In this document: positions 7,578 through 15,085 of the stretch, piece after piece | How positions within the stretch are numbered: the stretch's first letter is position 1 | Layout of the letters: every line of letters begins with the position of its first letter | IMG/VR virus record: IMGVR_UViG_3300028595_000004 | Location: 1-40,911 of that record | DNA: 40,911 nucleotides | From: a virus | Direction: 5' to 3' (one strand) | Position numbers and translations under genes: made by a program | Notes under the pieces: model-generated | Database searches by the model: none | The model's input: the letters and a program-made list of their open reading frames with translations, nothing else | Told to the model about the DNA's origin: nothing

Positions 7578-7747
7578 ATTGTATAACCCTTGAATTTTTT
7601 ATATGTCGAAGGAGGATCTTCATGCCGCCGCAAAAAGCGTTTACACATATCACGGTTATGCCGATGCAGACGCCGCTTTTGATAGCGCTCATATTTTCCT
7701 TTACGAACACCAATGGTCGAATTATCAATTTGTTCCGGCAGGCTCAA
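7574..7747 (-). CDS. Small very basic protein, probable TTG start
   Basis: The frame is open farther upstream, but an ATG start would overlap the preceding gene by over 50 nt. The TTG at 7747 lies just after that gene's stop, 8 nt from AAGGA, giving 57 aa. The product is extremely basic (YERYQKRRLHRHNRDMCKRF). Function unknown. Confidence 0.4.
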   Translation of the reverse strand: MSLPEQIDNSTIGVRKGKYERYQKRRLHRHNRDMCKRFLRRHEDPPSTYKKFKGYTI

Positions 7748-7751
7748 AACA

Positions 7752-7955
7752 TCAATCCTTGCTAAGATAATCCAGATCAGGTTTTTCACCGCGCTTGGCA
7801 GCATATTCAATTTCCACCTTGGCAATACCGATCATCTTCCCGGCTATATTGCCGCATTCATGCGCCTGAGCGCACATCCGCCGGTCAGACTTCACGGCCT
7901 GATACATTTCTTCCAACTCATCATACATCTTCGTCATTCTACTTTTCTTTGGCAT
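7752..7955 (-). CDS. Small helical protein, unknown
   Basis: A 67-aa protein with two amphipathic helices (MYDELEEMYQAVKSDRRMC and GKMIGIAKVEIEYAAKRG). AAGGAG 7 nt before the ATG supports the start even though it overlaps the previous gene by 17 bp. Function unknown. Confidence 0.55.
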   Translation of the reverse strand: MPKKSRMTKMYDELEEMYQAVKSDRRMCAQAHECGNIAGKMIGIAKVEIEYAAKRGEKPDLDYLSKD

Positions 7956-8208
7956 TATTCACTCCTTCGTTTCTTATATTTAATGCAAGGCGCTTTAGCT
8001 TTAAATGCGCACGCTTTGCTTTCAGCATATCCTCCGGCACATCAACAACCGACATACCAAGACAGGCGGCCACATAGCAATCTGATAACTCTTCTGCCCG
8101 CCTGCGACTTTCAGCATTAATCTTTTCTCTATTTCGCGCTTTGTAAGCGCGCCGGCGCTCCCTTTCACGACGCATTTTTTCTTCTTCCGGAAGCTTTCTT
8201 CTTGGCAT
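7939..8208 (-). CDS. Basic phage protein following terminase
   Basis: An 89-aa protein with an Arg/Lys/Glu-rich N-terminal helix (EEEKMRRERERRRAYKARNR). The C-terminal part, ELSDCYVAACLGM, DVPEDMLKAKRAHLKLKR, recalls short basic phage proteins found near HNH or terminase genes, whose role is unknown. It is separated from the terminase gene by 112 bp in which I see no clear signal. Confidence 0.6.
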   Translation of the reverse strand: MPRRKLPEEEKMRRERERRRAYKARNREKINAESRRRAEELSDCYVAACLGMSVVDVPEDMLKAKRAHLKLKRLALNIRNEGVNNAKEK

Positions 8209-8320
8209 AACAACTACTCTCGAACTAATGGTTAAGTTTATTCGGACAACGCCGGTTTAAAATTTAGAGCTTATTTCCCGGGCAACTCAGCCAGGATGTT
8301 CCAACCCCAAAAATCACCCT

Positions 8321-10330
8321 TCAATAACACCCCCCGCCCCGGTTGCGCTGCGTCGCCTCCCGGTCGATGTAGCGGCAATTCTTCAGAAAAAACATCCGCA
8401 GGCAGTCAATAAAATCCTTGCAGGCCCCATGCTGACCGTCGCTGCCGGTATAAATACTCATCGCAAAAAGAAGGTTTTTGCAGTCCTTGGAAATCCGCAG
8501 CGTCGGACGGTTGAAGAAATCGACCGGCTTGTCCGGATCGTACTCCAGCGCGTCATTAATCATCTGCACACCGTCATCAATGCTATGTCGCGACCCACTC
8601 TCAGACTCATAGAACGTCAATCCGATCTCATCAAACTGATCAAACAAATTAATCTGCCCGCCCTCATTCACCCCCTTGGTATTCCCGAAACGGGCATCGA
8701 GCAGACGCATCTCAACCTTTTCCTTAGCCGGACCGTTTTCTTTCCAGGCTTTAATCTGCTCGTTGGTCGCTCGCGCCTCGTAGCATTCCCATCCCTCAAT
8801 CCGCGCAATCTCCTTCTTGTGACTGCACAGCCCCCAGCCAAAATTCTTCTGCGCGGGACCCTTCTTGCCGTCCAGTTTTTTCAGGTTGTCACTCGGCTCC
8901 GCCCACGGACCGACAAACCCCTGCCCCGGAATAGCCTCCACCTGGTTCGGCCACTCGCGGTACACATAAACCTCTTCCGGCGTACAGCGTACCCACAGCA
9001 TGGCCGTGTTGCGCTCCTTCGACGGGTCGGCAATCATATAGTTTGTTCCCTTCTCGGGAATCGCATCCGGCTCAATGCTGTGCACATCCTCATCGAACAA
9101 AGGAAATAGTCCGGCCTGCCGACGACGGGTAAATCCGTAGTAGCGCTCAAAAATCTTATCTTCGCTCAACCCCTCTACCTTGCGCCAGATCAGTTCGGGA
9201 TCGAGAAAGCGGTTGTCATCGCTGTAGAAACAAAGTGCCCCGTTGCGCGGATTCGCGCTCTGGATCACCCTTGGCGTCAGCGCAAACTCCCGTACCGCAG
9301 GCGTCCCGCCTGCCTCGCCAACAACATGCTCCACCGAAAGCCGCCGCGCATTCGCCGCCGTAGCAACCACACTCTTTACAGAGTCCACCTGCTGCCCGTC
9401 CCGGAACCACTCCAGACAATCCTCATGCTGAAACTGCAAATCTCTTGCCGGCGGCCGGTTATCGCGCGGAACAAGAAACGCCTTGCCATAGCGAAGCACC
9501 TTGCCGCCGTCCAGAAAGCGCGCGACCGTCGAAGTTGTTCCCTCAATCGGCGTAAACCCTAGCACCCCGACCGAATTAAAACGCGCCAAACGAAAGTCAA
9601 GCGTATCGATCAGCGAGCGCGGGGCCAGCTCGTCCGCACAGTACCCAACGCATCGGTTCAGCCCCTTGCGGTCGCCCGGCTCCGTACCCTCCGGCTTGGA
9701 ATCCTTCTGCTCGTAGTAGCGGAACAGGCACTCCGAGCGGTTCGGCAGAATAAAACTGTTGTCCGAAAAGCCTGTCTTCTGCTTCCAGGCAATGTAGGTG
9801 CTCTCCGTCCGCTGCGCAACGCGGTGCTCCGGCGGCAAAAACTCATACATACGCGCCTGGTGAACCTCGCGGCTCAGATCGCTGTCCGTGTGGTACATCT
9901 GAATCTTCACATCCGGGAACTGATACAAGCTTCGCATCGCCAGATAGCACTCCAAATGCGTCTTCGCCGACCCGTTGCCCCCCAGCACACAAACCACATC
10001 CCACGGCGCAGCCATCCCGAACGCCTTGCGCACCATCTCACCGAACGCCGCTCCGCCCTCGATCAGCTCCCCGTTTTCCTTCGGAAGCTGCGGAGGAATC
10101 ATCCAATCCAGACCCAGTACCGCCATACACACAAACCAAATACTCGGACGGTATCCATAGCGCAGCGGATCGGTCTGCTCGTTATAAATCTTCCGCTCCC
10201 GCGCCGTAAACAGCCAGTCGAACTTTTCGCGCAGCTGCTGCTCCGTCGGGCTTGCAATCCCGTCTGCAACGCACAGACGCCGCGCGTCATCAATCGTCAC
10301 CTCCGGCCAGATTGGATGTTTGGTTGCCAT
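8321..10330 (-). CDS. terL: Terminase large subunit
   Basis: The ATPase-nuclease motor that cuts and packages DNA, 669 aa. Walker A is GGNGSAKT (117-124) and Walker B CVGYCADE (227-234), with Glu234 as the likely catalytic base. The nuclease half starts at MIADPSKERNTAM with Asp435 as a probable metal ligand; DARFGN and the HSIDDG acidic segment follow. Residues 340-346 (AGGTPAV) are the exact translation of one palindromic host-style element (9293-9314), placed in a linker between ATPase and nuclease domains. The ATP motifs are intact, so the insertion looks tolerated. The gene is 3.2 kb from the scaffold gene in transcription order, with several accessory genes between. No adjacent small subunit is evident. 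Confidence 0.92.
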   Translation of the reverse strand: MATKHPIWPEVTIDDARRLCVADGIASPTEQQLREKFDWLFTARERKIYNEQTDPLRYGYRPSIWFVCMAVLGLDWMIPPQLPKENGELIEGGAAFGEMVRKAFGMAAPWDVVCVLGGNGSAKTHLECYLAMRSLYQFPDVKIQMYHTDSDLSREVHQARMYEFLPPEHRVAQRTESTYIAWKQKTGFSDNSFILPNRSECLFRYYEQKDSKPEGTEPGDRKGLNRCVGYCADELAPRSLIDTLDFRLARFNSVGVLGFTPIEGTTSTVARFLDGGKVLRYGKAFLVPRDNRPPARDLQFQHEDCLEWFRDGQQVDSVKSVVATAANARRLSVEHVVGEAGGTPAVREFALTPRVIQSANPRNGALCFYSDDNRFLDPELIWRKVEGLSEDKIFERYYGFTRRRQAGLFPLFDEDVHSIEPDAIPEKGTNYMIADPSKERNTAMLWVRCTPEEVYVYREWPNQVEAIPGQGFVGPWAEPSDNLKKLDGKKGPAQKNFGWGLCSHKKEIARIEGWECYEARATNEQIKAWKENGPAKEKVEMRLLDARFGNTKGVNEGGQINLFDQFDEIGLTFYESESGSRHSIDDGVQMINDALEYDPDKPVDFFNRPTLRISKDCKNLLFAMSIYTGSDGQHGACKDFIDCLRMFFLKNCRYIDREATQRNRGGGCY
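9293..9314. repeat. Single palindromic element inside terL
   Basis: The 22-bp core taccgcaggcgtcccgcctg(cc) is identical to the units of the tandem arrays at 2410 and 10459. It lies in frame in the terminase gene and encodes AGGTPAV. Confidence 0.95.
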
Positions 10331-10351
10331 AGCTTGTTTTTCTCGCAGTTA

Positions 10352-10380
10352 TTGGTAGGGACGGACCGCCGGGCAGTCCG
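10352..10380. repeat. TAGGGACGG-type palindromic element
   Basis: In the gap after the sponge-like gene, tggtagggacggaccgcc is followed by an arm that closes CGGAC...GTCCG. A close relative at 14561-14586 reads gtagggacggatcgccgagc plus cgtccgc. This is a second class of host-style palindrome. Confidence 0.7.
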
Positions 10381-10383
10381 CTT

Positions 10384-10429
10384 TTCCAAGGGTTGGAAAT
10401 TCCACACCGGAAACTTCCAACCCATGGAA
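10384..10429. repeat. Pair of TTCCAA-N3-TTGGAA palindromes
   Basis: TTCCAAGGGTTGGAA (10384-10398) and TTCCAACCCATGGAA (10415-10429) lie between terL and the upstream gene. Similar 15-mers occur at 14240-14254, 27180-27194 and 27202-27216. Together with the TAGGGACGG element this fills the 106-bp gap, leaving no room for an evident promoter. Confidence 0.75.
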
Positions 10430-10436
10430 CTTTCCG

Positions 10437-11273
10437 TTAATCGTCCGCCGTATCTTCCTGTACCGCAGGCGTCCCGCCTGCCCCGGCTTCCTGTACCGCA
10501 GGCGTCCCGCCTGCCCCGGCTTCCTGTACCGCAGGCGTCCCGCCTGCCCCGGCTTCCTGTACCGCAGGCGTCCCGCCTGCCCCGGCTTCCTGTACCGCAG
10601 GCGTCCCGCCTGCCTCTCCATCAGAACCAGCACTCGTCCCTTCAGCACCGGCAGTCGCGCGTTCGTTCGTCCGCCCATGCAACGACGACAACGCATAATC
10701 AACACCCTCCAGCGCCTGTTCGTTTTCCAAACACACAAAGCCTCCGCTCTGGAAACCTTCCAGGCGGTCCTTCACGATTGCCAGCAGGCTTTCGCAACTG
10801 ATCCCGTTGAGCCCAGCTTCCAGCACCGGACCCTTCTGGAACTGAATTGCTACCGCCATCTTGCCGCCATCCGGCAGTTGAATCAGAATGGCATACTGAT
10901 GACACGCCCCGCCGGGGCCAGGCTCATCGCAGGCCAGCACTTCAATCTGCTCATCCATCCCCTCGCCGCAGCGGTGCGCCGTAATTTCGCGCGCGGTTTC
11001 CTCATCGACCACCAGCGACGGAATGTTTTTAAACCCAGGCGTTGGTTCATCGTCTTTCGGCTTCGGAGCGGACTTCTCCTTCAGCACTTTCTCAAACCCT
11101 TTGCCTTCATCGTCTTCATCACGGAACACAATACGCTCCGCCAGTGCGACCTCTTTGCTATGCCGAATCATATTCAGCTGAACATCCTCATTCGCCACAC
11201 CGGCCGCCGCCGACACCAGATCATCCCGCGTAACAACAACTGCCCCAACCTCATTCTTTACTTCTTCACTCAT
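10437..11273 (-). CDS. Protein with Acb2/Tad1-like hairpin domain and AGGTPAV repeats
   Basis: A 278-aa protein. Residues about 1-110 are charged and poorly conserved in appearance. Residues about 145-215 match a pattern I associate with the Acb2/Tad1 hairpin domain of phage proteins that sequester cyclic-nucleotide defence signals: VAIQFQKGPVLEAGLNGISC, LLAIVKDRLEGFQSGGF, CLENEQALEGVDYAL, HGRTNERATAGAEGT. The C-terminal 55 residues are five 11-residue repeats (QEAGAGGTPAV) made by the tandem palindromic array. AAGGAAG precedes the ATG. The domain call is from motif memory and needs a profile search. If right, the protein would counter CBASS or Thoeris; otherwise it is a conserved phage protein of unknown role. 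Confidence 0.6.
   Translation of the reverse strand: MSEEVKNEVGAVVVTRDDLVSAAAGVANEDVQLNMIRHSKEVALAERIVFRDEDDEGKGFEKVLKEKSAPKPKDDEPTPGFKNIPSLVVDEETAREITAHRCGEGMDEQIEVLACDEPGPGGACHQYAILIQLPDGGKMAVAIQFQKGPVLEAGLNGISCESLLAIVKDRLEGFQSGGFVCLENEQALEGVDYALSSLHGRTNERATAGAEGTSAGSDGEAGGTPAVQEAGAGGTPAVQEAGAGGTPAVQEAGAGGTPAVQEAGAGGTPAVQEDTADD
10459..10615. repeat. Five tandem 33-bp palindromic elements, coding
   Basis: The core taccgcaggcgtcccgcctg begins at 10461, 10494, 10527, 10560 and 10593, a period of exactly 33 bp (11 codons). It therefore encodes perfect protein repeats at the end of the sponge-like gene. Units are nearly identical, indicating recent expansion. Confidence 0.95.
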
Positions 11274-11427
11274 CGTCTTCCTTTCTATTTACGTACCGCA
11301 GGCGTCCCGCCTGCCCAGTTTTCCACCCATTGAAAATTAAAACCCGCACCCACCGCCACATCCCGACCAGCCAGCAAACCACCAGCGGAACAACCCAGCC
11401 CTCATTTCCACCGCACATCTGGCACAT
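11266..11427 (-). CDS. Small membrane protein with CxxC, partly encoded by palindromic element
   Basis: A 53-aa frame starting with the ATG that overlaps the stop of the ASCH-like gene (TGATG at 11427) and ending 8 bp inside the next gene. It begins MCQMCGGNEG, continues with a membrane helix (WVVPLVVCWLVGMWRW) and ends GQAGRLRYVNRKEDDE. GQAGRLRY is the translation of the palindromic element at 11294-11315. The translational coupling on both sides favours a real gene. Function unknown. Confidence 0.5.
   Translation of the reverse strand: MCQMCGGNEGWVVPLVVCWLVGMWRWVRVLIFNGWKTGQAGRLRYVNRKEDDE
11294..11315. repeat. Single palindromic element
   Basis: One taccgcaggcgtcccgcctg core lies 21 bp upstream of the sponge-like gene start, in frame in the small membrane protein gene. 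A degenerate TTCCA/TTGAA palindrome follows at about 11320-11337. Confidence 0.9.
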
Positions 11428-11864
11428 CACGTATCCCCATATCGAAAATCTGTGAAGTAAATCAGGCTGCCTCTAAAATTCTCACGCGGCTTCCCTTGCG
11501 GATAAAACCAGTGGTTGAAGTCGAGCAGAGACAACCCATCGTTTTTAGCAAGCGTCTCTTTCTCAACCGGAAACGAAGTCACATAAGGAATCGTAATAAT
11601 GGGCGCCCTGAAATTCTCTTTCGGCAGGAAAATCTCCTGAACACCAATCTTCACACCATCCTGAATAATCCGCTGTTTGGAGCGGTACGGCTTGCCCGTC
11701 CACTCACGAACAGACACCACATCACCGTCTTTGTAATAACCCTTTTCATTCAGGCGGATCGTATGGATCTTCTCACCGGACAACCGCTTTTCACGAAACC
11801 CCGTCCGCTCCCCGGCTCGCGGATGATATGCCGGAAACACCTGAGACAAAATCAGCACCTTCAT
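11427..11864 (-). CDS. ASCH/PUA-like phage protein
   Basis: A 145-aa protein of a type frequent in phages and prophages. The motif series HPRAGERTGFREK, KIHTIRLNEKGYY, GDVVSVREWTGKPYRSKQ and DGLSLLDFNHWF corresponds to the ASCH-like fold, a PUA relative thought to bind RNA or modified nucleotides. GGGGAATTATT precedes the ATG. No biochemical role is established for this phage group. It sits at the end of the replication block next to the helicase, so a role in nucleic-acid handling is plausible. Confidence 0.65.
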   Translation of the reverse strand: MKVLILSQVFPAYHPRAGERTGFREKRLSGEKIHTIRLNEKGYYKDGDVVSVREWTGKPYRSKQRIIQDGVKIGVQEIFLPKENFRAPIITIPYVTSFPVEKETLAKNDGLSLLDFNHWFYPQGKPRENFRGSLIYFTDFRYGDT

Positions 11865-11901
11865 AATAATTCCCCTTCCGTGTTTTCTGTGTTTTCAGTG
11901 G

Positions 11902-12132
11902 TCAACCCTCTCCATCCCCGCACCGCGCCGCCGCAATCTCCCGCTTAAAATTCCGACCGACCTCTTGCGCCAGCTCCTGCGTGGCGGCCAACCCGACCGG
12001 CAGCGGATCGGACGACCCGTCAATGCAGCGCGCCCGGTTCTCAGCAAACAGATCGCGCAGCGGAACCTGGTGCACATTCCCGGCACCGTCGCAAAAGCAC
12101 ATCCACCAGTCCTTGGTTATCTTCGCTTTCAT
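11902..12132 (-). CDS. Small protein coupled to helicase
   Basis: A 76-aa protein beginning MKAKITKDWWMCFCDGAGNV. Its ATG overlaps the helicase stop (TGATG), so it is translated with it. It has four Cys, which do not form an obvious zinc ribbon. Function unknown. Confidence 0.6.
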   Translation of the reverse strand: MKAKITKDWWMCFCDGAGNVHQVPLRDLFAENRARCIDGSSDPLPVGLAATQELAQEVGRNFKREIAAARCGDGEG

Positions 12133-13658
12133 CAGGTAATTACCTCCTGCTCACATTCTTGCCGATCCTCATACTGCCTTCTTGCTTCATCCGGGTGAAC
12201 AGGCTCACCGCGGTCCGCCTTTTCGCGTGCCTCTTCAAAGGCACCTTCGCCAGCCTCTTCAAAGCGGAAGTAATGCGCATACAGCCACATCTCCAGTTTG
12301 CCGACCGGCCCGTTTTTATTTTTGGCAATGTCCCACCACACCGGCCGAATATGGTTTTCCTCCGGCGCACCGTGGTGGATAACCTTTCCGTTCTCCTTCA
12401 AATCGCGGTCCTTCGACAGCAGCCAGATTCCATGCGGAACCTCAGCCAGCTCGCCCGAATCACGCATATCGCCCATCATGGCGAATCGGCTCAAATCACG
12501 CTTGCCGGCATTGTTAAACTGAGAAAGCGCAAGGAACGGACAGCCAATCTCCCGCGCAATCGCCTTGTACGCCTTGGCAATCGCGGAAACAGAATAATTG
12601 CGGTCCATGTCGATCCGATGGTCTCCAATGCGAGAAAGTTGAATGTAATCCATTACGATCAACTTCAACTGACCCTTCATATTCAGCATCCGGATTTTTG
12701 AAAGCTGCTGCGGAAGAGTGGAACTGTGTTCATCAATCACAATCGGAAGCTTTTTCAGGCGCTCCGCGCTATCCGCATAACGCTCAACCTGATCATGCCT
12801 GGCAAACCCAGACATCAAACGCGGAAGCGAAACGCCGGACGAATACGTCATATCACGCGCAGCATGCTCTTTGCCGTCGGCATCTAACGAAAGAATCAGC
12901 ACCTGCTCTTTGCCACGGCAGTTTCGCGCCACATTCCGCGCAATCTGCGCCGCCAACGTCGTCTTTCCAGCGCTCTGCTCCGCCCCTAGAATATAAAGAA
13001 AATTCCGCATACCGCCGCCGAGCGCCGTATCCACCTCATCAAACCCGGTCGAAACATAAGGTGGCGGACCTACCGGCTCTCCTCGCCGGATCGCATCCTG
13101 TCGTTCCTTAGCCTCTCGCGCCTCATCGATCACCGCATCAAACATCTCTTCACGGCTAAGCTCTTCACGGCTCGACAACTCAGCCAGGTCAAAAAACCGA
13201 TCAGGAATCCCTCCAACAAACGTTTCAGGATCATCAATCGCCCCCGACTTATAAACTTCATCAATCAAGTCACTGGCAATCATCGTCACACTGCGTAGCA
13301 GAAACTTTTTGCGCACAATATCGGCATAATACTCAACATGCGCAGCCGTCGGCGTATTATCAATCAACCCCTCCAACATAAGATATCCGCCAACAGGCTC
13401 CAACCGACCGGCATCCTTCAGATACTCACCAACTGTCAGAAGATCGATTCTCTTTCCTTCACAGAACATCCAGTCCAACTGTTCCCACAAATGCCTGTGA
13501 GCAGGCACAAAAAACGAAGCTGAACTTATCCCATACTTCTCCTTTACCAGCGGAATTACTCGCTCCGACTCCATCATCGCCGACCCAAGCACACCCCGCT
13601 CCGCCTCCTCGCTATAAGGCGGCAACCGGTATCCATCTCTCTGTTCAACATTTTCCAT
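12132..13658 (-). CDS. Replicative DnaB-like DNA helicase
   Basis: A 508-aa hexameric helicase for phage replication. The N-terminal DnaB domain spans residues about 12-120 (PPYSEEAERGVLGSAM, GGYLMLEGLIDNTPTAAH). The RecA-type core has Walker A GAEQSAGKT (225-233), Walker B LIVMDYIQL with Asp337, and the FLALSQFNN segment with the sensor Gln. Length and order match bacterial DnaB, with an acidic tail added after residue 470. No primase, loader or polymerase is recognised, so host enzymes are probably recruited. The DnaD-like protein at 16530-17318 may be the initiator. It is transcribed in one run from about 17.9 kb. Confidence 0.92.
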   Translation of the reverse strand: MENVEQRDGYRLPPYSEEAERGVLGSAMMESERVIPLVKEKYGISSASFFVPAHRHLWEQLDWMFCEGKRIDLLTVGEYLKDAGRLEPVGGYLMLEGLIDNTPTAAHVEYYADIVRKKFLLRSVTMIASDLIDEVYKSGAIDDPETFVGGIPDRFFDLAELSSREELSREEMFDAVIDEAREAKERQDAIRRGEPVGPPPYVSTGFDEVDTALGGGMRNFLYILGAEQSAGKTTLAAQIARNVARNCRGKEQVLILSLDADGKEHAARDMTYSSGVSLPRLMSGFARHDQVERYADSAERLKKLPIVIDEHSSTLPQQLSKIRMLNMKGQLKLIVMDYIQLSRIGDHRIDMDRNYSVSAIAKAYKAIAREIGCPFLALSQFNNAGKRDLSRFAMMGDMRDSGELAEVPHGIWLLSKDRDLKENGKVIHHGAPEENHIRPVWWDIAKNKNGPVGKLEMWLYAHYFRFEEAGEGAFEEAREKADRGEPVHPDEARRQYEDRQECEQEVIT

Positions 13659-13677
13659 AAATCCGTATCCGTCTCTT

Positions 13678-13714
13678 GTAGGGCTGGAAAGGTCACAGAC
13701 CTTCCCGCCGACCT
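13678..13714. repeat. Palindromic spacer GGAAAGGTC/GACCTTCC
   Basis: In the 56-bp gap upstream of the helicase, gtagggctggaaaggtcaca is followed by gaccttcccgcc, giving a GGAAGGTC-type inverted repeat. It resembles a fourth host-style palindromic spacer. No T-run follows. Confidence 0.55.
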
Positions 13715-13966
13715 TTAACCAACCACAGCAGTCGAAACCGTTTGCGGACCCGCAAGCAGAAACATCCCAGTAAAAAGAAGATCGCTCTCGCAGGTATTCA
13801 GAACGGCCGCCACCCGCTCCGCTTCCGCCTTATCCAGAAACTCAACCGGACCGCGCATCGCACCATCCAAATGCACAACAAAACGACCATCCGGCGTTCC
13901 GTGATACTTCCGCTCTGTCACAACCCACGCCTTGTCCGCCGTAGCTTTATGCGAAGGCTGGATCAT
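13715..13966 (-). CDS. Small protein, unknown
   Basis: An 83-aa protein with a short alpha/beta layout (WVVTERKYHGTPDGRFVVHL, EFLDKAEAERVAAVLN) as in small phage proteins that mix a beta hairpin with a helix. It begins with a 4-bp ATGA overlap with the upstream DUF551-like gene. Function unknown. Confidence 0.6.
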   Translation of the reverse strand: MIQPSHKATADKAWVVTERKYHGTPDGRFVVHLDGAMRGPVEFLDKAEAERVAAVLNTCESDLLFTGMFLLAGPQTVSTAVVG

Positions 13967-14421
13967 TCCATACCGCCTTCCGTCCGTGGCGCGGGCATCC
14001 CTGCCTGCGCATCCGGCAGCTCAGGAAGCTCCATCCAGTGAGTCGGCTGGTAATCATCATCGGCAAGGCAGTCCCCGTCCCACACACCGGCTTTTGTGAT
14101 GTATGGCTGCCCGTCGCAATGCGTCCAAAGCCATGTACCATCGCCATCAATAGCCGACCGGTCACCAATCCAGGCACCGTGCCCGGCCTCAAACAACCAC
14201 ACCATTTTCCCAAGCTCTGGAAGCTCATCCGCGCAACGTTTCCAACTATTGGAAAACTGCTCTTTCGGAACCAAAACAACATCAGCGAACACAAACGGCC
14301 CACCATTGTTTTTAAGTTGCTCACGATCAACCAGAACAACCAGACCGCTAACGCAACCTTCCCGACCATCCAAATGCTCCAAATCACCAATCTCATTCAC
14401 ATGACCAATCAACTTTTTCAT
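13963..14421 (-). CDS. Second DUF551-like protein
   Basis: A 152-aa protein; the start is the ATG at 14421 after AGGTGGAAT, overlapping the upstream stop (TAATG). The C-terminal half has the DUF551 layout: DELPELGKMVWLFEAGHG, a variable loop with Trp/Cys, then PTHWMELPELPD. Residues QFSNSWKR are encoded by a TTCCAACTATTGGAA palindrome (14240-14254), and AQAGMPAP near the end by a degenerate GC-rich palindrome. Function of the domain is unknown. Confidence 0.6.
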   Translation of the reverse strand: MKKLIGHVNEIGDLEHLDGREGCVSGLVVLVDREQLKNNGGPFVFADVVLVPKEQFSNSWKRCADELPELGKMVWLFEAGHGAWIGDRSAIDGDGTWLWTHCDGQPYITKAGVWDGDCLADDDYQPTHWMELPELPDAQAGMPAPRTEGGME

Positions 14422-14687
14422 TATTCCACCTGACCTCCGATTTCTGACTTCTGATCTCCGGCCTGCTCCCAGCAAACCACCGTATAATTCTCAAAGAACC
14501 CATCGACCGCCTCTTCCCGCTCAAGATCTCCGCGCTTCAACAGAACCGTACCACCTCCGGGTAGGGACGGATCGCCGAGCCGTCCGCTCTCCTCGGGCCA
14601 CCAAGCCACCTGCCAGCTCTCCCCCGTCACCTCACACCGAACCAACGTAGGGCATTCGTCCAGCTTGCCTATTCCCGAATCACTCAT
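14421..14687 (-). CDS. Small protein built partly of host-style repeats
   Basis: An 88-aa protein, ATG at 14687 overlapping the preceding stop (TGATG). The middle (ESGRLGDPSLPG) is the translation of the TAGGGACGG palindrome, and the end (GDQKSEIGGQVE) of a GACCTCCGATTTCTGACTT-type spacer tract. The native part (CPTLVRCEVTGESWQVAWW, ENYTVVCWEQ) is short and unrecognised. About a third of the protein therefore comes from mobile or expanding spacer sequence. Confidence 0.55.
   Translation of the reverse strand: MSDSGIGKLDECPTLVRCEVTGESWQVAWWPEESGRLGDPSLPGGGTVLLKRGDLEREEAVDGFFENYTVVCWEQAGDQKSEIGGQVE
14428..14461. repeat. GACCTCC/GACTTCTGA spacer tract
   Basis: A run of related 7-8-bp words (tgacctccga, tctgacttct, gatctccgg) like the one at 28929-28967. 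It encodes Arg/Lys-Ser-Glu-like peptides and forms the end of one gene and the leader of the next. Confidence 0.55.
14561..14586. repeat. TAGGGACGG-type palindromic element, coding
   Basis: GGACGG (14565-14570) and CCGTCC (14580-14585) form an inverted repeat in gtagggacggatcgccgagc plus cgtccg, related to 10352-10380. It is in frame in the 88-aa gene. Confidence 0.7.
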
Positions 14688-15085
14688 CAGTTGCACCTCT
14701 GAAGTTCGCGCATCTTCTTGCGCTTTGCCAGTTGCGCATCCTTGGAAACAAAGAAAGCCTTTTTACACCCACGACACTTCACGCTGGTCTGAGAACGACT
14801 CATATGCGACCTGCCGCAGTGCGTACAAACAACTTCGCGCTCCTCAATCCGATCGATCGGGCGCGGGGCCTTCTTCACCGTTTGAACACCCAACCCGTCC
14901 GTACGATCCGCATCGCGCAGCGCCGTAATACCCTTCGACACCAGAACATGAGCCTTCGACAAAGCCGTAGCCACAGCCCCCGGCATCTGCTTAGAACAAA
15001 CCCGGTCAATCAGCTCCTGCGCCTCTTGCAGCGCCTTCTTCGCAGCCAAAGCCTCTTCCCGGTCAATACACAACTCTTTTTTCAT
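14687..15085 (-). CDS. Zinc-ribbon protein coupled to methyltransferase
   Basis: A 132-aa protein. Residues 1-60 are helical (EEALAAKKALQEAQELIDRV). Residues about 85-115 form a zinc ribbon with CTHCG and CRGCK. The ATG overlaps the methyltransferase stop by 4 bp, so the two are co-translated. A DNA-binding or specificity role is conceivable; no family recognised. Confidence 0.6.
   Translation of the reverse strand: MKKELCIDREEALAAKKALQEAQELIDRVCSKQMPGAVATALSKAHVLVSKGITALRDADRTDGLGVQTVKKAPRPIDRIEEREVVCTHCGRSHMSRSQTSVKCRGCKKAFFVSKDAQLAKRKKMRELQRCN

Noticed and set aside
8321-10330. terL as a pseudogene because of the inserted repeat
   Set aside because: The frame is intact, and Walker A, Walker B and the nuclease aspartate are present. 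The insertion is seven residues in a linker.
10459-10615. Tandem palindromic units resembling a CRISPR array
   Set aside because: Spacers between cores are identical, the unit is coding, and no cas gene is present. It is a tandem repeat, not CRISPR.
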